NCBI GenBank assembly: GCA_050260015.1
Contig: JBLNBN010000047.1
Coordinates: forward strand, 31,908 to 95,907
Direction of reading: 5' to 3'
DNA: 64,000 bases
From: JBLNBN01 sp050260015
Lineage (GTDB): Bacteria > Bacteroidota > Ignavibacteria > Kapaibacteriales > UBA2268
The translations under genes and the position numbers were made by a program. Shown here one piece after another: positions 44,153 through 54,400 of the stretch. Position 1 is the first letter of the stretch, and every line of letters begins with the position of its first letter. Below the pieces are notes generated by a model. That model saw nothing but the letters and a program-made list of their open reading frames with translations, was not told where the DNA came from and did no database searches.

Positions 44153-44500
44153 ATGCTGGCGTTTATTTCTATAATTTTAATTATTATAGCCATTTTGCTG
44201 ATCGGCGTAGTTCTTTTGCAGCCCGGCAAAGGCGATATGATGACCGGCATGGGCGGTCTGACGAACACTTTCTCGTCGATGTTCGGCACGCGCCGCGCTA
44301 CCGATATTCTCTCTAAAACGACTATCGGGCTCGCGCTCGCTATACTTCTCATCTCGCTCCTGACGAATTTATTCTTCGTCGGCGGCGGCGAAACGGCTCC
44401 CAAACCCGTTACCGAAGGCGTCGAGTTGCCTTCAGCTCCGGCTAATCCCGGCCAGGCATTGCCCCCGGCTCAACAGCCCGCGCAACCCGAGAAAAAATAG
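44153..44500 (+). CDS. secG: Preprotein translocase subunit SecG
   Basis: 115-aa inner-membrane subunit of SecYEG. Two hydrophobic helices (about 2-22 and 56-78) flank the typical cytoplasmic loop VVLLQPGKGDMMTGMGGLT ... FGTRRATDILSKTT. The Pro/Ala/Gln-rich C-terminal tail (PSAPANPGQALPPAQQPAQPEKK) is an accessory extension common in this phylum. AAGGA sits 7 nt before the ATG. Monocistronic with a strong terminator. Confidence 0.93.
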   Translation: MLAFISIILIIIAILLIGVVLLQPGKGDMMTGMGGLTNTFSSMFGTRRATDILSKTTIGLALAILLISLLTNLFFVGGGETAPKPVTEGVELPSAPANPGQALPPAQQPAQPEKK

Positions 44501-44547
44501 TTTTTGTCCCGCCGGGCAAATCGCCGCGAATACGCTATATAAATTTT

Positions 44548-44593
44548 AAAAACCGGTTCGAAGCTTCTCTAAGGCTTTCGAACCGGTTTTTTT
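44548..44593 (+). terminator. Rho-independent terminator of secG
   Basis: AAAAACCGGTTCGAA ... TTCGAACCGGTTTTT, 15-bp arms, followed by more T. 48 bases past secG. Confidence 0.92.
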
Positions 44594-44674
44594 GTTTTTA
44601 GGCGCATCGTAATAAATTTTTTTGTAATTTGTTCTTTATAGAACTATTTGTTATGTATGTGCGGAGGATTTACT

Positions 44675-44848
44675 GTGAAAGGACTAAAACGATCCGCTCT
44701 AAAAATCGGCGGCAAAGCTATCCTCGCTCTTATTGCGGCGATAGGCATCGTCTTCGGCGCCGACGGCTGTTCCAAGAAAAAAGACGACGTTCATCCGCTC
44801 TACGGGGCGCCCGACACAACGTCTACTCAATATAAGTCGAACGTATGA
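44675..44848 (+). CDS. 57-aa putative lipoprotein of a radical SAM/lipoprotein unit
   Basis: Starts at GTG 44675, with GGAGG 8 nt upstream; ATG starts further left (44648) lack an SD. The protein is a basic leader plus a hydrophobic stretch (KGLKRSALKIGGKAILALIA...) ending in FGADGC, a plausible lipobox, then SKKKDDVHPLYGAPDTTSTQYKSNV. The leader and the P-L-Y-G motif recur in the next gene product. The arrangement (small lipoprotein with YGxP next to an rSAM/SPASM enzyme) matches the 'rSAM/lipoprotein system' described by sequence for Bacteroides (TIGR04133/TIGR04134 families, from memory). It may be the substrate of the radical SAM enzyme; this is inference. Confidence 0.65.
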   Translation: MKGLKRSALKIGGKAILALIAAIGIVFGADGCSKKKDDVHPLYGAPDTTSTQYKSNV

Positions 44849-44852
44849 CGCG

Positions 44853-45371
44853 ATGACCGGAAAGAAGCGAAATCTCCAGAACATATTACTAAAGCTCGGC
44901 AGCAGGGCGCTAATCTCGACGATAGCCGCGGCCGGGTTCCCCTCAATCGGCGCTTCTCAGCCCCAACCCGAATACGGCGTGCGAGCGCCGCAGCCGCTCT
45001 ATGGCATTCTTGAGCCTCCCCCTAATGCCGCGGAACCTATTGAAATCGCTGCTAGCGTCGACGTTTTCGGGAGAGTAATCGATTCCAGGACCAATTCCCC
45101 TATCCCGCAGGCCCAGGTTCAGCTGTTTTCCGGCTCAACGCCCGCCCACCTAACGGTCGCCGACGAGAACGGCTTTTTCCATATCTCCTACAGCGGATTC
45201 TTAGAGAAAGACAAAGAATACCGCATCAAGGCGACCCCGCTGGACGGTAACGGTAAAGAGAGACTCGCCCCTGCGGATACGGTTATTAAATCGAGCGGCG
45301 TCCGCGCGGAATCGATAAAGGACTCGATAGTCTTTAAATTATCTCCGATAAAGAGCAAGAAGAAAAAATAA
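44853..45371 (+). CDS. 172-aa exported protein with carboxypeptidase-regulatory-like domain, radical SAM associated
   Basis: The N-terminus (MTGKKRNLQNILLKLGSRALISTIAAAG) resembles the leader of the preceding 57-aa protein (G..K.L..IAA.G), but it has no Cys, so it is not a lipoprotein by itself. It then carries PEYGVRAPQPLYG, two P-x-Y-G motifs, and a CarboxypepD_reg/transthyretin-like domain (about 68-165: VDVFGRVIDSRTNSPIPQAQVQL ... VADENGFFHISY). In Bacteroides rSAM/lipoprotein systems the lipobox, YGxP motif and this domain are in one protein; here they seem split in two. Begins 4 nt after the previous stop and its TAA overlaps the next ATG (TAATG). Confidence 0.68.
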   Translation: MTGKKRNLQNILLKLGSRALISTIAAAGFPSIGASQPQPEYGVRAPQPLYGILEPPPNAAEPIEIAASVDVFGRVIDSRTNSPIPQAQVQLFSGSTPAHLTVADENGFFHISYSGFLEKDKEYRIKATPLDGNGKERLAPADTVIKSSGVRAESIKDSIVFKLSPIKSKKKK

Positions 45372-46456
45372 TGCCCCTAAATAAGCTCGGAATAAAGAAA
45401 AAAATCGCGCTGTCGCTCTACGCGCGCTACAGGAACAACGCCGCAAGGCTCCATGAGCTCAGCTATATCTTTTGGGAGTGTACGCTCCGCTGCAACATGA
45501 GCTGCCTGCACTGCGGCAGCGATTGCCTGGCAAGCGCCGTCCAACCCGATATGCCGCTCGGCGATTTCCTCGGCGCGTTGGACAAGTTATCCCCAAATAT
45601 AGACCCGGGGAAAACCACTATCGCGCTGACCGGCGGGGAGCCGCTGCTGCGAGAGGACTTAGCCGATTGCGGCCGCGAATTCATGCGACGCGGATACAAT
45701 TGGGGATTCGTCACGAGCGGTTTCCTGCTGACGGAGAGCAAGCTGAAAGAGCTGCTGGACGCCGGGTTGCGGTCAATTACTATAAGCCTCGACGGGCTCG
45801 CCGAAAATCACAACTGGCTGCGCGGGCGCGAGAACTCATTCGACCGGGCGCTCGCCGCAATCAAGTTAGTTGCAGCGACGCCGGGACTGACCTACGACGT
45901 AGCCACGACCGTCCACCAGAGAAGCATAAAAGAGCTCGAAGAGGTTTATTCGCTTTTGCTCGGGTCGGGCGTTAAGCGCTGGCGGCTCTTCACGATTTTC
46001 CCCAAGGGGCGCGCAGCGGAGCATGCCGAACTGCTGCCGGACAAGGAATTGCTCTTCAAGCTGTTCGACTTTATAAAGAAAAAGCGAGCCGAGGGTAGAA
46101 TGAGCGTCTACTTCGGTTGCGAAGGGTATTTGGGCGAATTCGAGGGCGAGGTTCGCGACGGCTTCTTCTTCTGCCGCGCGGGCGTAAATATCATTTCAGT
46201 ATTAGCGGACGGCTCTATCTCGGCCTGCCCAAGCCTGCGCGCCGATTTCATACAGGGCAACATATACCGCGACAACATTTGGGAAATTTGGGAAAACCGC
46301 TTCCATATAATGCGCGACAGGCGCTGGACGCGCGTCGGCGAGTGCCGCGATTGCAAGGAATATAAGCGGTGCGGGGGCGGCGCGCTGCACCTTCGCGATG
46401 AGAACACGAAGGAGTATATTTATTGCGCGCTGAAGGAGATAAGCGCCGATAAATAG
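45371..46456 (+). CDS. Radical SAM/SPASM-domain enzyme, rSAM/lipoprotein system
   Basis: 361-aa iron-sulfur enzyme. The radical SAM cluster motif is C41-N-M-S-C45-L-H-C48 (CX3CX2C), with the SAM 'GGE' as ALTGGEPLLRED. The C-terminal SPASM region is rich in Cys (FFCRAG, SACPS, ECRDCKEYKRCGGGALHLRD, YIYCAL), as expected for auxiliary 4Fe-4S clusters in peptide-modifying maturases. The ATG overlaps the upstream stop (TAATG), so production is coupled to the two small proteins. A role in modifying the P-x-Y-G regions of those proteins is the natural hypothesis; the chemistry is unknown. Relatives include anaerobic sulfatase-maturase and PqqE-type enzymes, but no sulfatase or pqq gene is near. Confidence 0.85.
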   Translation: MPLNKLGIKKKIALSLYARYRNNAARLHELSYIFWECTLRCNMSCLHCGSDCLASAVQPDMPLGDFLGALDKLSPNIDPGKTTIALTGGEPLLREDLADCGREFMRRGYNWGFVTSGFLLTESKLKELLDAGLRSITISLDGLAENHNWLRGRENSFDRALAAIKLVAATPGLTYDVATTVHQRSIKELEEVYSLLLGSGVKRWRLFTIFPKGRAAEHAELLPDKELLFKLFDFIKKKRAEGRMSVYFGCEGYLGEFEGEVRDGFFFCRAGVNIISVLADGSISACPSLRADFIQGNIYRDNIWEIWENRFHIMRDRRWTRVGECRDCKEYKRCGGGALHLRDENTKEYIYCALKEISADK

Positions 46457-47124
46457 CGCGAAAAAGCTAAATACCGGCAAAATCGGTTCCCCTTATAGAA
46501 AGAATATATATGTATGCTAAAATTCAGCGTGGAATAGCGTAAATATTTAATAAGTAAGGCTTTATACGCGGATTCAAATTGGCAAAATGAAATCCTGGCT
46601 TCTTATAATGGCGCGCAAGCGCTTGGGATCTAACAAGTTGGTTCCTTCTCCCCCGGGGAGAAGGTTAGGATGAGGGGCATGAATATTTGTATTTAAACAG
46701 GTGTTTTTTTTAAGTCGATTTTACCATAAAAGGATATAGAATTAAACCCCCTCTCTAACTCTCCCCGTTGGGGCGAGGACCAAGTCTTCAATTCCCAAAA
46801 GCTTATCGCGTTATTTACAAAAGTCAAGTCCATGCATTCATATGTGATAAATAATTCTAACATTCCAATTTTTAGTTATAAGTTAATTTACCCGCATCGT
46901 ACCTTGTTTAATCTACAAAGATAGTCTGTAAAGAAGGGGTTAGGTGATGTGTACTGCGTGGTAACGATACAAACTACTATTATAAGCAAAAATATTCTTT
47001 TTTATTTCCCCTATTTTTTGCAATTTTGTACGTTCACTATTCAAAAATTCGGACTCACGCTAACGACCACACTTTACGCTTAAGTAATTGAATAAACGCA
47101 TTTTCTATTAAGCGAGGGTATGCT
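46457..47124. repeat. Gene-free region with GC-hairpin repeats
   Basis: 46600-46630 has a GGCGCGCAAGCGCTTGGG module. 46643-46663 forms CCTTCTCCCCCGGGGAGAAGG, followed by TTAGGATGAGGGG. 46745-46785 has CCCCTCTCTAACTCTCCCCG and GGGGCGAGGA. The AT-rich right part (46850-47100) should hold the porU promoter; I could not define it. Confidence 0.55.
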
Positions 47125-50100
47125 ATGATCGCCAGCAAAGTTGGCTTTTGCCCGATTCCATTCTTTTTCTTCTTCATGTTCGCAGTTTGCGGCGCCCAAG
47201 CGGCGCCGGTCGTCCGCGTGATCGAGAGCTCCGGCGAGCGATTAGTAATCGAATACTCACCTGAATTAATAGAAATAAAAACAATTACGACGCCTGGCGG
47301 CGAATCGTTTCTTGAACCCGTGTTCCGCAACGCCGCGCGCCTTCCCGGGCAGCCCGGCGGCCCGGCATTTCTCGGCTCCCGCGAATTGATTTCAGCGCCG
47401 CGCTTAAACGGCGCCAAGATAGTAAAGATTGAAACCATAGGCCCTTTGACGGAAAAAGTAGGGAGACTACTGCCCGCGCCCTCGACCGAATGGAGCGCTG
47501 ACGGCTTCCCGAGAACAGCTTATATATCTAACGATAGCGCTTACGGAGCCTCCGCTACCGAGTTCGCTTCGCTGAACGATTTCGGCATGCTCCGCGAAAC
47601 GCCTGTAGCTCATTTGGACTTAGCCGCCGCGCGCCAACGCCCGGAAGGGTTTATACAAATCCCCGATAAGATACTTGTGACAATTCAATTCGATAAGGCG
47701 GAAAAAGCGTCCTCAATTCCCGGGGACCGCTCCCTCTTCCTCAATTCCAACGTGGCGTGGAATACTTCTCCTACCAGGGAAAAACCGTTGGGGGATGAGG
47801 AGAAATTGGAAGATATTTCTTCCGGCGCATGGTTTAAAATAGAAATTGCCGAGGAAGGCGTTTATAAGCTCGACGCGGACTACCTCTCCTCGAAGGGCAT
47901 AAATATTCCCGCCGCCGATATTGAAACTATAAAGATATTCGGCGAGGACGGAAAGATACTGGAGGAATCCGTCTCCGCCGGAGTCTATAATAAATTGGAC
48001 GAGCAGGAGATAATCGTTAACAAGAACGGTGCGGACCTAGGCTCTATAGTATTCTACGGGGCGCCTGCGAGCGGCTTCATGCTCCACCAGGGCAAGCCAG
48101 TCCACTATTTAAACGCGTATTCGAAAAATAATTATTATCTCCTTACCTGGGGCGGCAGGCCCGGCAAGCGCGCTGCGCCCGTCGCTCCGCCGACGGACGC
48201 GGCAGTAAATTTCCCGGTTACTTATACCCATAGGATCTTCTCCGAGGAAGAACTTATAAATCCGTTCGACCTGGGCGCCGGCAGAACATACTTCGGAAAA
48301 AGCTCCTTCGACGCGCCGTTTGTAGATCTTTTGCACGATCTCGACAGATCAGGGGAAATATTCTATCGCATAGCGCTTGCGCTCAGGTCCGATTCCGGCG
48401 CCGTTTTCAACGCCTACCAAAACCAGGATCAAATAGGAAAATTAACGCTTCGAGGAGTATATCCCACGTCCCACAGCTTTGCAACGCGCGGCTTCATCGA
48501 AGCTAAGCATCCTGCTTCTAAGGTAGGTTCGGATTCGCGGAGCGCGCTTTCAATTAAGTATAATCCCGTTTCGCAGATAACGCTTTCGTCGCCGTATATG
48601 GATTATTACGAAATACACTACCCGCGTAGTTTTAGCGCGATCGACGGCGAGCTCTCCTTCGCGGCTGACCTTAAAATGACTGGGCTTACGGAGTTCAACA
48701 TAAGCGGCTTCGGCGGCGGCGCTATCGCATTCGACGTAACCGACAAGCGAAACCCTAAGCTGCTTACCAATCAAACCTCAACGGGCGGCATGATTATTTT
48801 TAAAAAAGATCTAAAGCCTGGCGCATTGAATCAATTTTATGCCGCGTCTAAGCGAAAAACGCCGGTCTCGATCCAGTCTATTGAATTTGCGAGCCTACGA
48901 TTTGAAAAGCCGAACGCGGACATGATAATAGTATCTCCCAAAGAGTTCCAGGCTTCGGCTGAAAAGTATGCCGAATACCGCTCGAAGTCGAGCTCGATAA
49001 AAGTTAAGGTAGTAACGACCGAGCAGATTTATAATGAATTCGCTTCCGGTATTGCCGATCCTACGGCTATAAGAGATTACCTCGCCCAAGCCTTCGCCAA
49101 TTGGGACGTAAAGCCGACATACGCCCTGCTTTGGGGCGACGGCCATTTCGACTTCAAAAACTTGCGTACGAAAAAGCCGAATTACGTCCCGGCGTGGCAG
49201 TACGAAAATTCGATATTTGAAACCGATTTCAGCGAGGGTAGTAAATTTTACGCCACCGACGATTACTACGGATGCATTAGCGGCGAGGACGCAATGCCTG
49301 ACATCGCGGTAGGCAGGTTCAACATAGAATCCGACGCGCAGGGCGATTTGATGCTGGATAAGGTAAAGCTTTACGAGACCGGTTCGAGCAGGGATGCATG
49401 GAGAAATTCCGCAATACTCGTCGCGGACGACGGATGGAATGACAGAGCGCACGACGGAAACGAGTGGACTAACGAATGCGAAGATCTATTTAACCAACAT
49501 ATTCCCACTTCAATTCAATCTAAAAAAATATACTTAGTGGAATACCCGTCCGCCCCTGGCAGCTCCGGAAGAACGCGGCCACGGGCGACAGAAGAGCTAT
49601 TAGCCGCGATAAATACAAGCGGAGCCGCTATAGTATCCTATATAGGGCATGGCAACCCGAGAGTTTGGTCGTCGGAAAACGTCCTGAGGCGCGACGAGGA
49701 CATACCCAGGATGATCAATAGGGACAAGCTTTTCTTCGCTATCGCCGGGACGTGCGAATACGGCCGGTTCGATAACCCCGACGTTCGCAGCGGCGCGGAA
49801 GAGATGATATTAAACCCTAACGGCGGGGCTATAGCCGTTTTAGCTGCGACGAGAGTCGTAGGTAGCGACCCCGGCTACAACTATCATGCGTTCTTCCTCG
49901 ATATGATTTTCCAACGCGATTCGCAGGGGAAGTTGCCCGCCTTGGGGATAGCCCTGAGAAACGCGAAGGCTCGTTTTAACGGCTCGGACGCTCGATCGTT
50001 TTACCTGGCGGGCGACCCGGCTTTAAAGCTAATGTTACCCGAATACGTCGTTAAAATTGATTCGATAAACGGCATACCCGTCGACTCCATAGAATTTGTC

Positions 50101-51120
50101 GAATTAAAAGGGCTGGCAATTGCGACCGTTAAAGCGAGAGTATTGAACCCGCTCGATTCAACCCCGCTTAAGGATTTTTCAGGCGTCATAACCTTAACTG
50201 TGCACGACGGCGACGTCTCGCTTATTCGTAACGAGGATCCGCCGACCGGAACCGACGATTATAAGTATACGAAATATGGTCCCGTTATCGCCAGGGCCGC
50301 GGGCAAGGTTGAGAACGGCGAAACTACAGTAGAATTCATACTCCCCAAGGATATAAGCTTCAGCGATAAAACGGGCAGGATATTCGCCTACGCCGTGTCG
50401 GGGGATAATCGGTTCGCCTCGGGCGAGACGCGGAAAATAAAGACCACGGGAATCGATTTTGGGTCATACTCGGACGAGAAGGGTCCCAATATAGATTTGT
50501 TCATCGACTCAAGGAAATTCCAATCGGGCGACCTCGTGCAATCCAGCCCAACTTTAATAGTAGATCTCGCGGACGAAACGGGAATAAACACTACGGGTCT
50601 CGGCATTGGGCACAGCATCGAAGCGTGGCTCGACAATTCCAATGAATCTATAAATCTAAACGCTAAATTCGAAAACTCGATCGAGGACGGCAGGCGCGGC
50701 ACGGCTAAAGTACTCCTATCAAAATTATCTCCCGGCGAGCATAGCGTAAAAGTGCGAGCTTGGGATATCTTTAATAACTATTCCATCGCACGGATAAATT
50801 TTACAGTCTCCGAAGAAGGAGCGAACTATAGGATTACGAAATCATGGAATTACCCGAACCCAATCGGGAGCACAGGAACGGTAATCGCCTTTAAGCACAA
50901 TTTGCCCGTCCCCTTCAAAGTGGAAATAAATATCTATAATTCGTTGGGCGCTAGGGTTAAATCGCTTCATGATATCAGCTTGACCTCGCTTTACTCCGAG
51001 TCGCTATGGGACGTAAAAGACGAGAACGGTTCCCCGCTGCCTGCCGGGGCTTATTTCGTTCAAATCATCGCCGGGGGCGCTGCGATCGGCGGCTGCATGG
51101 CAATAGTCCTTGGGATATAA
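47125..51120 (+). CDS. PorU-like C25 peptidase (type IX secretion sortase), copy 1
   Basis: 1331-aa surface protease of the gingipain (C25) family, most like PorU, which removes the sorting domain from T9SS cargo and links it to lipopolysaccharide. A signal peptide (to about 27) is followed by a 460-residue N-terminal part, then the peptidase domain (about 590-930) with the His/Cys dyad His842 (YIGHGNP) and Cys877 (AGTCEYGRFDNPD) and NPNGGAIAVLAATR. Ig-like domains follow, and a terminal 'NYPNP' domain (about 1250-1331) like FlgD/T9SS tails. GAGGG precedes the ATG. Followed by a same-length paralogue and porV, a classical T9SS grouping. I leave the symbol blank because two candidates exist. 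Confidence 0.9.
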   Translation: MIASKVGFCPIPFFFFFMFAVCGAQAAPVVRVIESSGERLVIEYSPELIEIKTITTPGGESFLEPVFRNAARLPGQPGGPAFLGSRELISAPRLNGAKIVKIETIGPLTEKVGRLLPAPSTEWSADGFPRTAYISNDSAYGASATEFASLNDFGMLRETPVAHLDLAAARQRPEGFIQIPDKILVTIQFDKAEKASSIPGDRSLFLNSNVAWNTSPTREKPLGDEEKLEDISSGAWFKIEIAEEGVYKLDADYLSSKGINIPAADIETIKIFGEDGKILEESVSAGVYNKLDEQEIIVNKNGADLGSIVFYGAPASGFMLHQGKPVHYLNAYSKNNYYLLTWGGRPGKRAAPVAPPTDAAVNFPVTYTHRIFSEEELINPFDLGAGRTYFGKSSFDAPFVDLLHDLDRSGEIFYRIALALRSDSGAVFNAYQNQDQIGKLTLRGVYPTSHSFATRGFIEAKHPASKVGSDSRSALSIKYNPVSQITLSSPYMDYYEIHYPRSFSAIDGELSFAADLKMTGLTEFNISGFGGGAIAFDVTDKRNPKLLTNQTSTGGMIIFKKDLKPGALNQFYAASKRKTPVSIQSIEFASLRFEKPNADMIIVSPKEFQASAEKYAEYRSKSSSIKVKVVTTEQIYNEFASGIADPTAIRDYLAQAFANWDVKPTYALLWGDGHFDFKNLRTKKPNYVPAWQYENSIFETDFSEGSKFYATDDYYGCISGEDAMPDIAVGRFNIESDAQGDLMLDKVKLYETGSSRDAWRNSAILVADDGWNDRAHDGNEWTNECEDLFNQHIPTSIQSKKIYLVEYPSAPGSSGRTRPRATEELLAAINTSGAAIVSYIGHGNPRVWSSENVLRRDEDIPRMINRDKLFFAIAGTCEYGRFDNPDVRSGAEEMILNPNGGAIAVLAATRVVGSDPGYNYHAFFLDMIFQRDSQGKLPALGIALRNAKARFNGSDARSFYLAGDPALKLMLPEYVVKIDSINGIPVDSIEFVELKGLAIATVKARVLNPLDSTPLKDFSGVITLTVHDGDVSLIRNEDPPTGTDDYKYTKYGPVIARAAGKVENGETTVEFILPKDISFSDKTGRIFAYAVSGDNRFASGETRKIKTTGIDFGSYSDEKGPNIDLFIDSRKFQSGDLVQSSPTLIVDLADETGINTTGLGIGHSIEAWLDNSNESINLNAKFENSIEDGRRGTAKVLLSKLSPGEHSVKVRAWDIFNNYSIARINFTVSEEGANYRITKSWNYPNPIGSTGTVIAFKHNLPVPFKVEINIYNSLGARVKSLHDISLTSLYSESLWDVKDENGSPLPAGAYFVQIIAGGAAIGGCMAIVLGI

Positions 51121-51408
51121 CCATTGGCAGATTTAAGTAAATACAAAGCGGGAACTCCTATCGGCATATTGATAATGCCAGGTTTCATGTTGTTTAATAC
51201 TATTCTATTTTTCATTGAAATAACAATTTTTTCAACAATTTTCATTTTCGACCGCCGTCTAAAAAATATGTTTTGGAATTATCTGAAATTTTATTATTTT
51301 GTAGTTGCTTTTTTATTACATTTTAAATCGGTCGGAACGCTATCGAAAATACTCTACGCTTGTTTTAATTACGATTTCTGTTTATTTTGCCTAAAAAACA
51401 GGTGCGTT
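51121..51408. other. AT-rich spacer between the two PorU-like genes
   Basis: 288 bases, much more AT-rich than the flanking genes. The frame of the downstream gene happens to stay open here, but codon use (Phe/Ile/Leu-rich) and the signal peptide at 51409 argue against coding. It may carry a separate promoter for copy 2. Confidence 0.55.
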
Positions 51409-54400
51409 ATGAGTATTAGAAACGTTGTAGCAGGCGCGTTCGGGCTGGTTTTTTGCATTTTATGCACTACCTCCGATCTATTTGCCGCTCCCCACGTTAA
51501 AATTATTGAAAGCGGTCGCGAGCGACTTATCGTCGAATATATCCCTGGACTGATAGATATAAAAACCATAGCCTCCCCCTCGGGAGAAGCATTCCTGTCG
51601 CCAGAATTTAGCAATGCTGAACTTTACCCTGGCAAGGCCGGCTCGCCCTCATTTTTAGGCTCCCGCGAGATCATTTCCATTCCAAACCTAAACGGCGCGA
51701 AAATAGAGAAAATTGAATACTTAGGCGCAATGATCGAGAAAGCAGGGCGGTTAGCGCCTTCGCCTACGACTGCCTGGGGCGAGGACGGTTCGCCCACATT
51801 AATATATAGAGCCGACGAAACGCTCTACGCCGCCGCTCCGCGCGAGTTTGCGACGCTTTCCGACTTTGGAATGCTACGCGAGTGCGCGATAACGCATTTG
51901 GAGCTTGCCGCGGTCCGCCAATCCCCGGAAGGTTTCGTCCAATTCCCGGAAAAGATCCGCGTTACGATTCATTTTGATAAGAACGGGAAGGCCCGCGTCG
52001 CGACTTCCGGGAACAATTTATTTCTCAACTCCAACGTCGCGTGGAGCGCGCCTTCCGTATCGGACCTCGCGCTCGAAGGCGACGAAAAGCTCGGGGATAT
52101 TTCCTCCGGCTCATGGTTTAGGATAGAGATAGCCGAGGAAGGCGCCTATAAGCTCGACGCGGCGTATCTCTCCTCCAAAGGTATAAATATTCCAGCCGAC
52201 AAGATCGAAACTATAAAGATATTCGGCGAGGGCGGCGACATTTTGGATGAGAAAGTCGGCGCCGGCGTTAACAACAAGTTGGACGAGCAGGAGATTATAG
52301 TAAATAAAAACGGCTCGGAACTCGGCTCTATCGTCTTCTATGGCGCGCCCGCGAGCGGGTTTAAAAAAACCGAAGGGAAAATCGCGCATTACTCAAACGC
52401 CTATAGCAAAAGCAATTACTACCTGCTGACATGGGGCGGAAGGCCGGGTAAGCGAGCGATCCCCGTCGAAGCTCCCCAAGCCGAAGCCGTAAACTTCCCC
52501 ACGTCGTATCTCCACAGGATATTCTTCGAGGAAGAGCTGGTTAACCCGTTCGATTGGGGCGGCGGAAGAACATACTTTGGGAAAAGCTCCTTCGACGCGC
52601 CTTTCATCGACGTCTTACATAATTTAGATCGTTCCCGGGACATATTCTTTAGAATAGCCTTAGCCAACAAATCCGACGGGGGCGGGCTCTTTACCGCTAC
52701 CGAGAATCAGAACTTCCTGGGCAAAGTATCCGTAAGCGGGGTCAACGCGTCGAATCATTCTTTCGCATCGCGCGGTTTCCTTGAAACAAATTACCCGGCA
52801 GCGAAAATCGGCTCCGATTCCCGCAGCGTAATTTCAGTAAAATACACGCCAAGCTCCACCAAAACGCTTGCTACGCCCTACCTCGACTACTACGAGATCC
52901 ATTATCCGCGCTCGTTCCATGCGATCGACGGCGAGCTTTCATTTTCACCCGATTTAAATTTAACGGGAGTTACTGAATTCAACGTTAGCGGCTTTAGCGG
53001 GCAGACGCTCGGCTGGGACGCGACCAATAGGCGCTCGCCCAAACTATTGACGAATACCGCTTCGACTGGGGGAATGATCATATTTAAGCAGGATCTTTCG
53101 CCTTCCACGCTTTACTCGTTCTATGCGACTTCCAAATTTAAAGCTCCCGCCTCGATCCAATCTATCGAATTTGCGGGCTTGCGCTACGAGAAATCCAACG
53201 CGGACATGATCCTTGTTACGCCTAAGGAATTTCTCAATTCCGCCAATGAATACGCCGAGTACCGCGCAAAGTCAAGCGGGATAAAGGTAAAGGTAGTTAC
53301 GACTGAGCAGCTCTATAACGAATTCGCGTCGTGCATACCCGACCCGACGGCCATCCGCGACTACGTTGCGCAGGCGTACGCAAGCTGGGACGTGAAGCCG
53401 AATTACGTTTTGCTTTGGGGCGACGGGCATTTCGACATTAAGTACGTTCGCACTAAAAAGCCGATTTATATACCTACATGGCAATACGAAGCGTCGCCGT
53501 TCGATACGTTCTTCACCGAATCCGAGGATTACTACCCGACCGACGATTATTTCGGATGCGTACGCGGCGACGATTGGCTTATCGACGTAGCGGTCGGCAG
53601 GTTTAACATTGAGAGCGAAGACGAAGGGCAAAAGATACTGGAAAAGGTGCGGAATTACGAAACGGCTTCCAGCAAGGACGCCTGGAGAAATACCGCGTTA
53701 ATGGTAGCCGACGACGGCTGGAACCAGGGCGAGCATGACGGCGGCGAATGGACGTCGCAGACCGAGACTGTCGCCAACAGTTTCCTGGCCCCCGGCATGC
53801 AGGCAAAAAAGCTTTACCTGATAGAGTACCCATCCTCGCCGGGCAGCGCCGGCAGGACCAAGCCCCGTGCCAACGAGGATATACTTTCGGCCATTAATAC
53901 CGCAGGCGCTTCCGTCGTAAATTACATCGGGCACGGCAACCCAAGAATTTGGGCGGCCGAGAACGTATTGCGCAGGGACGAGGACATCCCGAGAATGATT
54001 AATAAGGACAAGCTGTTCCTTGCTTTCGCGGGCACTTGCGAATACGGCCGCTTCGACAACCCGGACGTCCGCTGCGGGGCCGAGGAAATGGTTCTCAATC
54101 CCAACGGCGGAGCGATCGCCGTTTACTCTGCGACGAGAATCGTTTTCGGACCGGACAATTTCGTGTTCAATAAATACTTCTTTAGCAAGCTATTCCAGCG
54201 CAACGCAAACGGATTTTACCCGACGTTCGGCGAAGCTATCCGGAATACGAAAGCTATGCAGAACGGGCATAACGATCGGACGTTCTACCTCGCCGGCGAT
54301 CCTTCAATGAAGCTGCCTGCGCCGGAGTACATCGTAAAGATCGATTCGATAAACGGCGTTGCCGCCGATTCCGTCGATTTTGTCGAATTAAAAGGATTAA

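Noticed and set aside
44629..44835. Arg-rich 68-aa frame overlapping the small lipoprotein
   Set aside because: Composition is that of an out-of-frame read; the alternative frame has SD, lipobox and PLYG motif.
45371..46456. Calling the radical SAM enzyme a PqqE or sulfatase maturase
   Set aside because: No pqqA-like peptide, other pqq genes or sulfatase nearby; gene context points to the small-protein system.
51124..51408. Open frame extending PorU copy 2 by 95 codons upstream
   Set aside because: The sequence is AT-rich with non-coding-like codon use, and a signal peptide matching copy 1 begins at 51409.
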